From assembly GCA_030428705.1 (NCBI GenBank), contig JAUIDI010000002.1, positions 744,001 to 808,000 on the forward strand: 64,000 nt of DNA, given 5' to 3'. The notes under the pieces were generated by a model that saw only the letters and a list, made by a program, of their open reading frames with translations, had not been told where the DNA came from and made no database searches. Shown here one piece after another: positions 23,866 to 32,876 of this stretch (position 1 is its first letter; every line of letters begins with the position of its first letter). This DNA comes from Bacteroidia bacterium. GTDB taxonomy: Bacteria > Bacteroidota > Bacteroidia > Flavobacteriales > Flavobacteriaceae. The position numbers and the translations under genes were made by a program.

Positions 23866-25137
23866 ATGAAAATAGTTTCAAAGGCCGAGGCTGTATCCCT
23901 AATATGCTCTGGCGATCGTGTGTTCGTTCAAGGCGCGGCAATGACTCCCAATGAACTGATCGACGCCTTGTGCGAAAGATATGCTGAACTTGAGCATGTA
24001 GAAATCATTTCAATACATACCGAGGGTGATGCAAAGTACACCCTTTCGCCCTATTGCGAAACGTTCAAACTGAACTCTTGTTTTGTCGGGGGAAATGTAA
24101 GAAAAAGTGTCAACACGTTTAATGCGGACTACATTCCTATATTTCTCAGCGAGATTCCCCTTCTGTTCAAACAGAATATTCTGCCCTTGGATGTAGCCAT
24201 CGTTCAGGTTTCCCCGCCTGATAAACATGGATATTGTTCCCTAGGGGTTTCGGTCGACGTGGCACTTCCTGCCATCAGAACGGCCAAAAAGATAATCGCG
24301 CAGATCAATCCTCAAGTGCCTAGGACACATGGTACAGGTATCGTCCATATAGACCAAATTGAACTTGCGATAGAGGTGAACCGACCCATTCATCAACATG
24401 AGCCGACCGAAATTTCGGAACTGGAGCATAATATCGGCGCACAGGTAGCTTCGCTTATCGAAGATGGGGCCACCTTGCAGATGGGTATCGGCAATATTCC
24501 GAATGCCGTACTGTCAAACTTGAAGGACCACAAAGATTTGGGCGTTCACACCGAAATGTTTTCGGACGGAATATTACCGTTAGTGAAGAGCGGTGTTATC
24601 TCTGGTGAGAACAAAGCGGTCAAAAAAGGCAAGATCGTTAGTTGTTTTGCCGTAGGTTCCCAAAAATTATATGATTTTGTAGACGACAATCCGATTTGTG
24701 ATTTCAGGGATTCCGGCTATACCAACGATACGGCGCGAATAAGAAGAAACCCGAAGGTGACTGCCATAAACAGTGCCATTGAGATTGACCTGACCGGCCA
24801 AATATGCGCAGATACCATTGGAAGTTATCAATTTTCAGGAGTCGGGGGGCAAATGGATTTTATTCGCGGTGCCTCGCTTTCAGAAGGAGGGAAGCCAATT
24901 TTTGCCATATCGTCGACTACAAAGAAAAATGTCTCCAAGATAGTACCTTATTTAAAACAAGGTGCCGGAGTGACCACTACCAGAGCGCATGTGCATTACG
25001 TTGCGACCGAATATGGTGTGGTGAATCTTTTTGGAAAAAACCTTAAGGAAAGGGCGAAAGCATTGATTTCGATCGCGCACCCAGACCATAGGGAAGCATT
25101 GGAAAAGGCATCATACGAACGTTTTAAAAATGGATGA
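23866..25137 (+). CDS. Acetyl-CoA hydrolase/transferase family (4-hydroxybutyrate CoA-transferase-like)
   Basis: The 423-residue protein has the two-domain CoA-transferase fold. The N-terminal half has VQVSPPDKHGYCSLGVSVD and the C-terminal half has LQMGIGNIPNAV, HTEMFSDGILPL, GSYQFSGVGGQMDFIRGA and TTRAHVHYVATEYGVVNLFG. These match the acetyl-CoA hydrolase/4-hydroxybutyrate CoA-transferase branch, which moves CoA between acetyl-CoA and another acid. The substrate is not readable. It overlaps the truncated haemoglobin start by 8 bases and sits behind a strong Fnr-type box, so it is probably made at low oxygen. Confidence 0.9.
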   Translation: MKIVSKAEAVSLICSGDRVFVQGAAMTPNELIDALCERYAELEHVEIISIHTEGDAKYTLSPYCETFKLNSCFVGGNVRKSVNTFNADYIPIFLSEIPLLFKQNILPLDVAIVQVSPPDKHGYCSLGVSVDVALPAIRTAKKIIAQINPQVPRTHGTGIVHIDQIELAIEVNRPIHQHEPTEISELEHNIGAQVASLIEDGATLQMGIGNIPNAVLSNLKDHKDLGVHTEMFSDGILPLVKSGVISGENKAVKKGKIVSCFAVGSQKLYDFVDDNPICDFRDSGYTNDTARIRRNPKVTAINSAIEIDLTGQICADTIGSYQFSGVGGQMDFIRGASLSEGGKPIFAISSTTKKNVSKIVPYLKQGAGVTTTRAHVHYVATEYGVVNLFGKNLKERAKALISIAHPDHREALEKASYERFKNG

Positions 25138-25534
25138 TGGCGAACGAAAAAAAGATATCCTGAACAGGGGTGATGTTTCCCGATTGGTCAGGACGTTCTA
25201 CGGAAAAGTTCGTAAAGACGATATACTCGGCCCCATCTTCAACGGCATTATCAATGATTGGGAAAACCACTTTGAATTGTTGACCGATTTTTGGGAGACC
25301 CAGCTTTTCCTTAAACGGAAATATTACGGTAATCCCGTTACGGCCCATCAGGAAGTCGATGACAAAATGGGACATTCAATTACCTCAGAGCATTTCGGGC
25401 TTTGGCTGAACCTTTGGTTCGCGACCATCGATGAACTTTTTGACGGTAAAACCGCATGGATCGCCAAAAATAGGGCGCAGAAAATGAGTACCATGTTGTT
25501 CCTACAGATTTATCAGCACCGGAAGAAGTCTTAG
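25130..25534 (+). CDS. Group III truncated haemoglobin
   Basis: The 134-residue protein fits group III truncated haemoglobins: LVRTFYGKVRKDDILGPIF in the B/C helices, an FWETQLF E-helix region, and MGHSITSEHFGLWLNLW with the F-helix histidine region. Such proteins bind O2 or NO and are often expressed with microaerobic or denitrification genes. It overlaps the upstream CoA-transferase gene by 8 bases and the convergent nosY end by 4 bases, so it belongs to the Fnr-box operon next to the nos genes. A role in NO handling is inferred. Confidence 0.9.
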   Translation: MDDGERKKDILNRGDVSRLVRTFYGKVRKDDILGPIFNGIINDWENHFELLTDFWETQLFLKRKYYGNPVTAHQEVDDKMGHSITSEHFGLWLNLWFATIDELFDGKTAWIAKNRAQKMSTMLFLQIYQHRKKS

Positions 25535-26313
25535 AAATCCTTCTTCCTTGACCTGTACACTAAGTGGAAAATGGGCAATACCGCCCATAAAAGCAATACC
25601 CCAATCGCTATTATCAATCCCAGATTTGTACCGAAGAACTGCTTGAAAACGGCTCCGGTGTATCCCAACAGGGCCGAAATATCCAACTTTAACAATATCA
25701 ACGTCCGTGATAGATCGATCGGGTTGAACATCGTTGTGGCCAACGAAAACGAATCCAACGGATATTCTTCAAAGATGATCAACGACAATAGAAAAAGTCC
25801 ATCGTAAATGACGGCTAAAAACAACCATAAGAGTACGGCGTACCCAAACCCCATGATCTTGTTTTCATTGGAAAGCGCAATGTTAAATGACAACGCCGTA
25901 AATATGAGCGTCAGAAAGGTTCCGGTGACCAAGAGTAGAGAAAAATTCCAAATGGCCTCACTCCTGAACAATCCGTACAAAACAAACGGTATGCCCAACC
26001 CCAGGACCAAACTTAAAGTAAGAGATCCGGCCACACCAAGGTACTGGCCCAAAAATATGGAAGACCGTTTTAGCGGTTGGGCCAGCAATAGCTCTGTAAA
26101 TTCCTTGGAGTTGTAAAAATACATGACCCCGAATATCGTACCGATCAACGGCACCAATACGATGATGACGTTCATGAACGTTATTACCGCTTTCGAGAGG
26201 TCGTTGTTCAGAAACAACAGTACAAAGCCTAGGGCGAGGTAGAACAGAAAATACACATAGCTCCAACGGCTGCGTATCAGGTCATAGAAACTATATTTCA
26301 ATATTTTAAACAT
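25531..26313 (-). CDS. nosY: NosY ABC transporter permease
   Basis: NosY is the membrane subunit of the NosDFY complex needed for assembly of the CuZ site of NosZ. The protein has six membrane helices and starts MFKILKYSFYDLIRSRWSYV. An alternative start 3 codons upstream (26322) is possible. It overlaps nosF and is the last gene of the minus-strand nos operon, ending tail-to-tail with the haemoglobin gene. Confidence 0.93.
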   Translation of the reverse strand: MFKILKYSFYDLIRSRWSYVYFLFYLALGFVLLFLNNDLSKAVITFMNVIIVLVPLIGTIFGVMYFYNSKEFTELLLAQPLKRSSIFLGQYLGVAGSLTLSLVLGLGIPFVLYGLFRSEAIWNFSLLLVTGTFLTLIFTALSFNIALSNENKIMGFGYAVLLWLFLAVIYDGLFLLSLIIFEEYPLDSFSLATTMFNPIDLSRTLILLKLDISALLGYTGAVFKQFFGTNLGLIIAIGVLLLWAVLPIFHLVYRSRKKDF

Positions 26314-27016
26314 CGGCGGCATGTATCGAGATGTCGGCTATGGCATGCTCAAAGTTAGTTTGGCCGGTCTTGGTTTTCAGTTCGTCTATGCTGCCCTTGA
26401 AATAAATCTTGCCCTCTAAAAGATATACGATCTCATCGGCCATTTCTTCTACAAACTGCATGATATGGGAGGTAATCAAAATCGTTTTGCCCTTTTGTTT
26501 CCCTTCAAGAATCAATTCCTTCAAACAAATCAACGAGGCTGGATCCAGTCCCGTGGTGGGTTCGTCCAAAATCTTTAACGGGCCATCGAACATAAAAGTC
26601 AAGAGAATATTTACCTTTTGCTTGGTGCCACCCGAAAGGGTGCTCAACTTTTTATCCAAAAAAGGATCCAGCCCGAACTGGTCGATCATTCGTTCTTCAT
26701 TGCCAGGTTTTCGCCGAAGATCTTTTATCATTCGGATCAGCTCCTTTACCTTAAGGTTTCCAGGGAAGTTGGCGATCTGTGGTAGGTAGTCGATTTCTTC
26801 GCGGTATTTCCAGCTATTCTTGATATCAGTGTCCAAGACCGAAATTCTTCCCTTGTTAGGAACGACCATACCCAAAATACTTTTAATGAGGGTCGTCTTC
26901 CCCGATCCGTTAGGGCCTAGTACGGCGAATATCCCTCCTCCCTTAATAGTCAAATCGACCCCTGAAAGCACTTGGTTCTTGCCGAACTTTTTATGTAGGC
27001 CTTGGATCTCGATCAT
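26306..27016 (-). CDS. nosF: NosF ABC transporter ATPase
   Basis: The 236-residue protein has a Walker A GPNGSGKTTLIKS, the signature LSGGTKQKVNILL, Walker B LKILDEPTTGLD and the switch histidine in ILITSH. It pairs with NosY to drive maturation of nitrous-oxide reductase. It overlaps nosD by 4 bases (ATGA-type) and nosY by 8. Confidence 0.95.
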   Translation of the reverse strand: MIEIQGLHKKFGKNQVLSGVDLTIKGGGIFAVLGPNGSGKTTLIKSILGMVVPNKGRISVLDTDIKNSWKYREEIDYLPQIANFPGNLKVKELIRMIKDLRRKPGNEERMIDQFGLDPFLDKKLSTLSGGTKQKVNILLTFMFDGPLKILDEPTTGLDPASLICLKELILEGKQKGKTILITSHIMQFVEEMADEIVYLLEGKIYFKGSIDELKTKTGQTNFEHAIADISIHAADV

Positions 27017-28251
27017 CGCAATGGTTTCATTAGGGGGCTGGCATCCAAAAGATTATCAGGAGTAAATATGGGGGATACTCTTTCCGAAAAGTCGATGATA
27101 TCCATAAACAGACTGCGCAATAGTACAATAGTTTCAGGGGTTCGGTTTACGATATATGAAAAGAGCTTCACCGGTCGATAGGGCACGTCCCCTATTCCAT
27201 TTTTATCGAGGTCATAGCCCGTATAACCACTCCAATAGTTCTGTTCAAATTTATTGTCGTTCAACTTGCTGTTGTAGGAAATATCAAAAGAATTGTATAA
27301 AAAATTGTTGTTTACAAACGAGTTTGTGTAACAGGCACCCCGCACCTTGATCGCCCATCCGTTATTGACGAAATTATTGTTTTTGTATTCGATGCGATTA
27401 GATCCCTCGATATTGATACCGACGGTATTTTCCTCAAAGGTATTGCCGTTGATCTCGGCATCGTTGATTTCTTTCAACAACATTCCGAACGAGGCAGTAC
27501 CCCAGTTCTTTTTAAAAGAATTGCCCCGCATTTTTATCTTTTTTGAGAACATGACCGCCACCCCGGCCCCGTTGTTCTCGAAAACATTGTCGGTATAGAC
27601 ATCGTCGTTCGAAAACATGAAATGAAGTCCGTACCTGAGGTTGTTCGAACTGGTATTATTGTAAATGGTAATATTATCTGAAAATTCAAGATAAATGCCA
27701 TCACGTACATGTTGAACGATGTTCCGTTCGACCGTCACGTTTTTCGAATACCACAACTGAATGCCATTACCGGAATTGTACTCATCGATCGCGTCGCCAA
27801 TAATCTTGTTGTGATAGACCCTGCCATTATTCGACTTTTCAAGGTAGATTCCAAAAAACAGTTTTTCAAGTACGACGTTCTGGATCAGGAAATTTTCGCT
27901 TTCTACGACCCTAATGGCCGCATAATCGGCCGTATAACTTGTACCGACATTGATGATAAAAAGTCCGTCTATAGTGACACCATCGGAAACGATCGTAATG
28001 ATCTCGCCTTTATCCTCGCCATCGATAACGGGGTAATCCTCGCCCAACAAGACCAAAGGTTTGTCAACCCGAATATTGAATTCTTTATAGGTACCTTTTT
28101 TAATCAGTAGCGTATCAAAATCAAAAGCTTGAGCCACACCTTCCTTTATGGTCTTTACGGCACAAGATTTACAGATTTCAACGGTCCGGGACCATAAAAG
28201 ACTTCCTATTAGAAGAAAAATAAACGTGAAAATGTGGTACGTATATTTCAT
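27013..28251 (-). CDS. nosD: NosD copper/sulfur-maturation protein
   Basis: NosD is a periplasmic right-handed beta-helix protein that works with NosFY to build CuZ. The product has a signal peptide (starting MKYTYHIFTFIFLLIGSLLW) and many parallel-helix repeats with the asparagine-rich pattern of carbohydrate-binding/CASH domains, such as NNGAGVAVMFSKKI, and ends with the conserved NYWSGYTGYDLDKNGIGD block. ATG at 28251 was chosen because it shares one base with the stop of the preceding cupin gene (TAATG); the frame is open 15 codons further upstream. Confidence 0.94.
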   Translation of the reverse strand: MKYTYHIFTFIFLLIGSLLWSRTVEICKSCAVKTIKEGVAQAFDFDTLLIKKGTYKEFNIRVDKPLVLLGEDYPVIDGEDKGEIITIVSDGVTIDGLFIINVGTSYTADYAAIRVVESENFLIQNVVLEKLFFGIYLEKSNNGRVYHNKIIGDAIDEYNSGNGIQLWYSKNVTVERNIVQHVRDGIYLEFSDNITIYNNTSSNNLRYGLHFMFSNDDVYTDNVFENNGAGVAVMFSKKIKMRGNSFKKNWGTASFGMLLKEINDAEINGNTFEENTVGINIEGSNRIEYKNNNFVNNGWAIKVRGACYTNSFVNNNFLYNSFDISYNSKLNDNKFEQNYWSGYTGYDLDKNGIGDVPYRPVKLFSYIVNRTPETIVLLRSLFMDIIDFSERVSPIFTPDNLLDASPLMKPLR

Positions 28252-28544
28252 TATCTGACGATAAGAAATTTTGAATTTTCGTTTGCTCGTATCCAATGTT
28301 TTTCTTTCTTCGGAAAACTGAAGTATTGCCCATTTTTTAAATGGTATTCCTTGCCATCGATATGGAATATTATATCGCCTTCGAGCATGACCAAATGGGC
28401 ATCGGTGGGCGAAGTATGCTCGGGAAAGACTGCATCTTTCTCCAAACTGATGCTCATAATCTCAAGTGCATCGGTCTTTGCCAATTTCTCAATATTCAAT
28501 TTATCGAAGGGTTGTGTTCTGATCTTATCGCTTGTGACGTACAT
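28251..28544 (-). CDS. Small cupin-domain protein in the nos operon
   Basis: The 97-residue product is a single cupin: EHTSPTDAHLVMLEGDIIFH carries the first metal-binding motif (only partly conserved) and LKNGQYFSFPKKEKHWIRA the second with its histidine. It has no signal peptide, so it should be cytoplasmic, unlike its neighbours. It lies between nosL and nosD with translational coupling to nosD. Its role is unknown; metal or small-molecule sensing during N2O reductase maturation is possible. Confidence 0.8.
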   Translation of the reverse strand: MYVTSDKIRTQPFDKLNIEKLAKTDALEIMSISLEKDAVFPEHTSPTDAHLVMLEGDIIFHIDGKEYHLKNGQYFSFPKKEKHWIRANENSKFLIVR

Positions 28545-28582
28545 CTTCTTGTGGTTGTTAGTGTCCTTGTGTTATTTTTAGG

Positions 28583-29023
28583 TTAGTCTTTAAACCTGTC
28601 CGTTAGTTCTTCCCAAGAATATATCTCGCCTTCATGGTTCGACTCGGCCTTCTGCGCTTCTTCCAAGGAGGAAAAAGCCGTCAAAAATTCACCCATCGGG
28701 CTTGGAATATCCTTACTTATCAAATAAGTTGCCTTTGTTGCATCCATCAATTCCCCTGGGTTAGTGTAGTCATTGACCAAAAACAGGGCGATTTCTGATT
28801 TATCGGCCTCCTTCAAATAATTCATCATACATTCTGAGGCATCAAATTTAAAGGCCTTGCCTTTTTCGGTCACGATTTGGGCGGCATGTTGTTGGTCCAC
28901 TAAGGTCATGCTACAAAAATGACAGGCATCGGATCCATAATTAATCGGTTCGGGAGCGACCTTGCAAGAAGTAATTGTCAGAAGAATCAATCCTACTAGA
29001 ACGGTGTTTTTTTTCATTTTCAA
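28583..29023 (-). CDS. nosL: NosL copper chaperone lipoprotein
   Basis: NosL delivers Cu(I) to NosZ. The 146-residue protein has a lipobox ending at Cys20 (LLTITSC), then the NosL metal motifs DAC34HFC37SM39TL and SEC65MM. It overlaps the end of the preceding membrane-protein gene by 4 bases and is followed after 38 bases by the cupin gene. Confidence 0.93.
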   Translation of the reverse strand: MKMKKNTVLVGLILLTITSCKVAPEPINYGSDACHFCSMTLVDQQHAAQIVTEKGKAFKFDASECMMNYLKEADKSEIALFLVNDYTNPGELMDATKATYLISKDIPSPMGEFLTAFSSLEEAQKAESNHEGEIYSWEELTDRFKD

Positions 29024-29613
29024 ACTTGCATTTCATTTTCCTTTTTCCCCATAAAAAAGGCGACCAAACCAAATACGATTCCTAAGCCAAGGCAATAGGC
29101 CCCTAATTGGGGATACGAATGTGCCCTAAAATTTAGGATATCCTTGGTACCGAACAATGGGGGCTGAAACCCCATTGGGGTACCATCATCATTAGTGAAT
29201 TTCATGATTGCGCGTGGATCTAGGTTATGGCCGTAATCGTGTTCCCAGAGATAGAAATCAATGAGTCCGGCGGTACTGACCAAGACCATCATGATAAACC
29301 AATAAAGAAACCATTTATAATTGCCCTTCCATGCAACGAACAAACCGATAAGTGTGGTTATAATTATCCCGATAGGAAAAATCTTGAACTCGGGAATAGC
29401 ATCGGGAATATACTTCATACCCACATAATGGTTCATCAGATTAATGTTCTTGATGTCATGGGGATTCGCATCAGCAAAGTCATTGATATAAATATCCATG
29501 CCCAACGGGGTGGGATACTGTGGGGCTTCCAGGGTAATGTTCCATAACGGGAATAAAAATAGCATCAATGGCAACAAAGCTCCCAGTAACATTATGATTC
29601 GCGATTTCTTCAT
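29020..29613 (-). CDS. Nos-operon membrane protein of unknown function
   Basis: The 197-residue protein has an N-terminal helix (IIMLLGALLPLMLFLFPLW), a periplasmic stretch with DINDFADAN-type acidic residues and LMNHYVGMKYI, two central helices (about 80-125) and a C-terminal helix (about 170-190). Proteins of this kind sit between nosZ and nosL in clade II nos clusters. The HEHDYGH-like histidines (LWEHDYGHNLDP) could bind metal. The function is not known. Confidence 0.8.
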   Translation of the reverse strand: MKKSRIIMLLGALLPLMLFLFPLWNITLEAPQYPTPLGMDIYINDFADANPHDIKNINLMNHYVGMKYIPDAIPEFKIFPIGIIITTLIGLFVAWKGNYKWFLYWFIMMVLVSTAGLIDFYLWEHDYGHNLDPRAIMKFTNDDGTPMGFQPPLFGTKDILNFRAHSYPQLGAYCLGLGIVFGLVAFFMGKKENEMQV

Positions 29614-29707
29614 GGTAACGACAATTAATCTTCATTAGATGAAAAGCGGGAAGGTCTTGGAACGCAACCCGCTTTTCTGCTTGAAAAAAGTACTCTAAAG
29701 GGTCAAA

Positions 29708-31666
29708 CTATTCGCCCAAAGACCATTTGAGGTCGATGTTCGAACCGGCAGGGGACACCCTTACATACCCCTGCATTTCTTGATGCAGTGCCGAGCAAAA
29801 ATCGGTACAATAAAATGGCCACACGCCGACCTGTTTAGGCTCCCAAACAAAGGTTTCAGTCTGCCCCGGCATAATCAGAAGTTCGGAGGTGTTGGCACCG
29901 ATCATGCTTACACCGTGCGGCACGTCATAGTCTTGTTCCAAATTGGTCACATGAAAATAAACCTTGTCACCGACCTTAATCCCTTCGATATTATCAGGAT
30001 TGAAGTGGCTTCGGATCATCGACATATATACATGTACTTCTTTTCCGTTGCGTTCTACCCGCACATCGGCATCCGAAGTTGTAGCGTATTTATGCTTGTT
30101 CTTTGATAGCTCGTAAATCTTTTTGGAACGTTCTTTCACGATATCGGCGGCAATACCAGCGGCATAATGGGGTTCGCCAACCGTTGGGAAGTCTAACAAC
30201 AGTTCCATTTTCTCCCCGGAAATATCATACAATTGGGCCGATTGAGTTACTTCCGGTCCAGTGGGCAAATACCTATCTTTGGTAATCTTGTTCATGGCGA
30301 CCACATATTTACCGAACGGTTTTCTCGAATTTCCACCGGGTATCATCAGATGCCCTACGGAATAATAACAAGGTTGCCTATCGATAACTTCCCAGGTACC
30401 TACGTTCCATTTTACGACTTCCGAAGATATGAAGAACGTGGTATAAGCATTTCCGTTTCCATCGAACTCGGTATGCAACGGGCCTAGTCCACCGCTTTTA
30501 ACAGTTCCGGCCAAGACATCCTCAAACTTCAAGATTGGTATGCCATAGGCATCCCCATCAAACTTTTCGCTTTCGATGGCCGCCAACATCTTGGTAAAGG
30601 AGTGTACGGTCAAATCGGCAGACAATTTACCATTACCTACAATATATTCCCCCGTCGGATCTACGTCACAACCGTGGGGGGATTTAGGTGTCGGCAAGAA
30701 ATAAACCGCCCCTGGCACCTCGGTGGGATCTACCACCAATACTTCTTTCTTCATGGTCGAGGTTGCGGTGTGCGTCTCTTCGTTATAGACGTTATGCGCA
30801 TAATTGGCAGGCATTTTTTTGCCTCCGCCATTGTTCACATACTCCTCGATTTTCTTCCAATTCACTGCTGCGATAAAATCCTTGTCGTTTTGGGAGGCGT
30901 TTACTTCCATCAGCGTATTCGCCTCTTCGGTGTTGTACGTTGTAAAGAAGAACCAACCGTGCGAAGCTCCCCTACCGGGATGTGACAGATCATAATCGAA
31001 CCCGGGCATCAATAGCTGGAATTTTATGTCCATACCTCCATCTTCAGGATCGACACTTATAAAAGAAAGCGCTCCTTTAAAATTTCCTTTGTACTCACTG
31101 ATCGGCATATCGCGCTGTGGTACAGGAACTGAAAACCGGGTTCCGGCGACCACATACTCCGTATTTTCGGTAACAAACGATGAACTATGGTTACCGGCAC
31201 TATTCGGGATTTCGATAATCTCGGTCGTCTCGAAAACACTCAGATCCACTTTTGCTATTCGCGGTGTATTGTTGCCGTTGATGAAGACGTAACGCCCATC
31301 AAGTTCACCATTGGTCTGTGAAATATCGGGGTGGTGGGCATCGTCCCATGGCACAAAACCGTGCGAGGTGTTCAACATGGGCTTGGTTTCCTCGTTGTAG
31401 CCCCATGCCTTTTCGGCATCCTGTGAAAAAACGGGAATCACTTTGAAAAGTCTCCCCGAGGGAAGCCCATAGACGGACATTTGTCCACTAAATCCACCCG
31501 AGATGAAGGCATAGAATTCATCATGCTCACCTGGGTTTACATATACCCGCTCGGCCGCGTTCGAGGTTAGTGCGCCGTTACCGGTCGTTTTGCTTTTGGG
31601 CTGGCAACCGCTCATAAGGGCAGCAAGCCCTAATGCACCTAATATTAAAGAACTGTATTTTTTCAT
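29708..31666 (-). CDS. nosZ: Nitrous-oxide reductase, clade II (Sec/lipoprotein type)
   Basis: NosZ reduces N2O to N2. The 652-residue protein has a lipobox ending at Cys21 (LAALMSGC) instead of a twin-arginine signal, which marks clade II. The seven-blade propeller supplies CuZ histidines, visible in DAHHPD, SPHGCDVDPTGEYIVGNGKL, GPLHTEFDG and SVGHLMIPGG. The C-terminal cupredoxin domain has the CuA ligands His584, Cys620, Cys624, His628 and Met631 in FYCTDFCSALHQEM. It is the third gene of the nos transcript, after the cytochrome c and fasciclin genes. No NO reductase or nitrite reductase gene is in the window. Confidence 0.97.
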   Translation of the reverse strand: MKKYSSLILGALGLAALMSGCQPKSKTTGNGALTSNAAERVYVNPGEHDEFYAFISGGFSGQMSVYGLPSGRLFKVIPVFSQDAEKAWGYNEETKPMLNTSHGFVPWDDAHHPDISQTNGELDGRYVFINGNNTPRIAKVDLSVFETTEIIEIPNSAGNHSSSFVTENTEYVVAGTRFSVPVPQRDMPISEYKGNFKGALSFISVDPEDGGMDIKFQLLMPGFDYDLSHPGRGASHGWFFFTTYNTEEANTLMEVNASQNDKDFIAAVNWKKIEEYVNNGGGKKMPANYAHNVYNEETHTATSTMKKEVLVVDPTEVPGAVYFLPTPKSPHGCDVDPTGEYIVGNGKLSADLTVHSFTKMLAAIESEKFDGDAYGIPILKFEDVLAGTVKSGGLGPLHTEFDGNGNAYTTFFISSEVVKWNVGTWEVIDRQPCYYSVGHLMIPGGNSRKPFGKYVVAMNKITKDRYLPTGPEVTQSAQLYDISGEKMELLLDFPTVGEPHYAAGIAADIVKERSKKIYELSKNKHKYATTSDADVRVERNGKEVHVYMSMIRSHFNPDNIEGIKVGDKVYFHVTNLEQDYDVPHGVSMIGANTSELLIMPGQTETFVWEPKQVGVWPFYCTDFCSALHQEMQGYVRVSPAGSNIDLKWSLGE

Positions 31667-31697
31667 TTGTGTCTGTTTAAATATTTATTGGTTGATA

Positions 31698-32282
31698 TTA
31701 TTCCGATGATGGTAGCATTACCTTATCGATGACATGTACGATTCCGTTTCCAGCCGGAATACTGGCAATTATTTTTGCGCCGCCCACGTAAACATCATCG
31801 CCTTTTACTTCAACCATGACATTCTGGTCATTGGCTTGTCCCAGTTTTTTGAATTTCTTCAAGAAGTCCTTGCTATAATTACCGGGGGTTACATGGTATT
31901 TTAGAATGTTCGCCAAGGCATCTTTATTTTCCGGTTTAAGTAAATTTTCGACCGTTCCTTCAGGTAAGGCATCGAACGCCTCATTGGTCGGAGCGAAAAC
32001 CATTAAAGGCCCCGCATTGACGAGGGCGTTTTCCAACCCTGCGGCCTGTACCGCCGCTACAAGGGTCGTGTGGTCGGGTGAACCTATTGCAATGTTCAGC
32101 ACATTGGGCGTAGACTCGTCATCTTTTATGAAGGCCTGTCCTGTTTTTTGGGTTTCCCCGGTTTCATCCGTTACGGCAGGGGTAGTTATATTTTCCGACT
32201 TGATTCCATTCTTGCAACTACATATCAACAACAGCAACAAAAATGGTACTAACAGCTTTTTTTGGTTGGTGAAGGATTTCAT
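31698..32282 (-). CDS. Fasciclin-domain lipoprotein in the nos operon
   Basis: The 194-residue product has a signal with lipobox (LLLLLICSC, Cys21 or Cys23) and one FAS1 domain (about 60-192) with GPLMVFAPTNEAFDALPEGT and the second block NGIVHVIDKVMLP. FAS1 domains mediate adhesion or protein contacts in the envelope. It lies 6 bases after the cytochrome c gene and 31 bases before nosZ, so it is co-transcribed with nosZ. A scaffold role at the outer face of the membrane is possible but not shown. Confidence 0.88.
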   Translation of the reverse strand: MKSFTNQKKLLVPFLLLLLICSCKNGIKSENITTPAVTDETGETQKTGQAFIKDDESTPNVLNIAIGSPDHTTLVAAVQAAGLENALVNAGPLMVFAPTNEAFDALPEGTVENLLKPENKDALANILKYHVTPGNYSKDFLKKFKKLGQANDQNVMVEVKGDDVYVGGAKIIASIPAGNGIVHVIDKVMLPSSE

Positions 32283-32288
32283 GGTATA

Positions 32289-32801
32289 TTATTTTAAGGT
32301 TCTAAAAAATTCCAATACACTTCTTGCCTGCTCTTCGGTCAAACCTTGGTTCGCCATGGGAGCACCATTGAACTCTGTCAAGAGATCTTTTGCCAAGGGA
32401 TCCTCCTTGACCATTCCTTCCGGATTCAAAATCATGTTCATTACCCATTCCGGGCTTCTCCTCTCTAAAATGTTGTTGGGCGCAGGTCCTATGAATTTTT
32501 TACCTACCCTATGACAGGCCAAACACATTTGGTTGTAAGTCTCTTCCCCTTTTTTGGCCAGGGCTTCATCGATTTCGGCGGGTAGGGTCAACGAAGTAAT
32601 CGGGCCGACCCCTTTGTTGGACAAATCGATACGCGTCGATGCGGGTGCCACATCGGCCGTAGATGTCGTTTCGGCAGGTTTTTCGGTCGGTGTCTTTTGG
32701 CGATCAACGCTAAACCCTTCTTTTTTCTTTTCTTCTTTTCCACCACAACTTATTATAACTATGGAAAAAAATAATGTGATAACTTTGAGTACAATTTTCA
32801 T
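32289..32801 (-). CDS. Mono-haem cytochrome c lipoprotein, first gene of the nos operon
   Basis: The 170-residue protein has a lipobox (IVIISC, Cys19), a charged Lys/Thr/Pro linker (about 20-60) and a class I cytochrome c domain with C93-L-A-C96-H97 and the axial methionine probably Met149 in FNGAPMANQG. As first gene of the nos transcript it is the likely electron donor to NosZ. Its promoter has an Fnr-type box and perfect -7 element. Confidence 0.92.
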   Translation of the reverse strand: MKIVLKVITLFFSIVIISCGGKEEKKKEGFSVDRQKTPTEKPAETTSTADVAPASTRIDLSNKGVGPITSLTLPAEIDEALAKKGEETYNQMCLACHRVGKKFIGPAPNNILERRSPEWVMNMILNPEGMVKEDPLAKDLLTEFNGAPMANQGLTEEQARSVLEFFRTLK

Positions 32802-32828
32802 TTGATGCGCTTTAATTGATTAGTGCCC

Positions 32829-32875
32829 CAAAAGTAATGGGGCGAAAGAATTAAAAACATGATTTTGGTCATATT
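32829..32875 (-). promoter_or_regulatory. Fnr-type box and -7 element of the nos operon
   Basis: AACATGA-TTTTGG-TCATATT lies at 32856-32875. On the minus strand the -7 element TACTTTTG (perfect TAnnTTTG) is at 32836-32829, 33 bp centre to centre. The cytochrome c start codon at 32801 follows. The same box tested in the plus direction gives only a poor -7 match, so it serves the nos side. Confidence 0.82.
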
Positions 32876-32876
32876 T

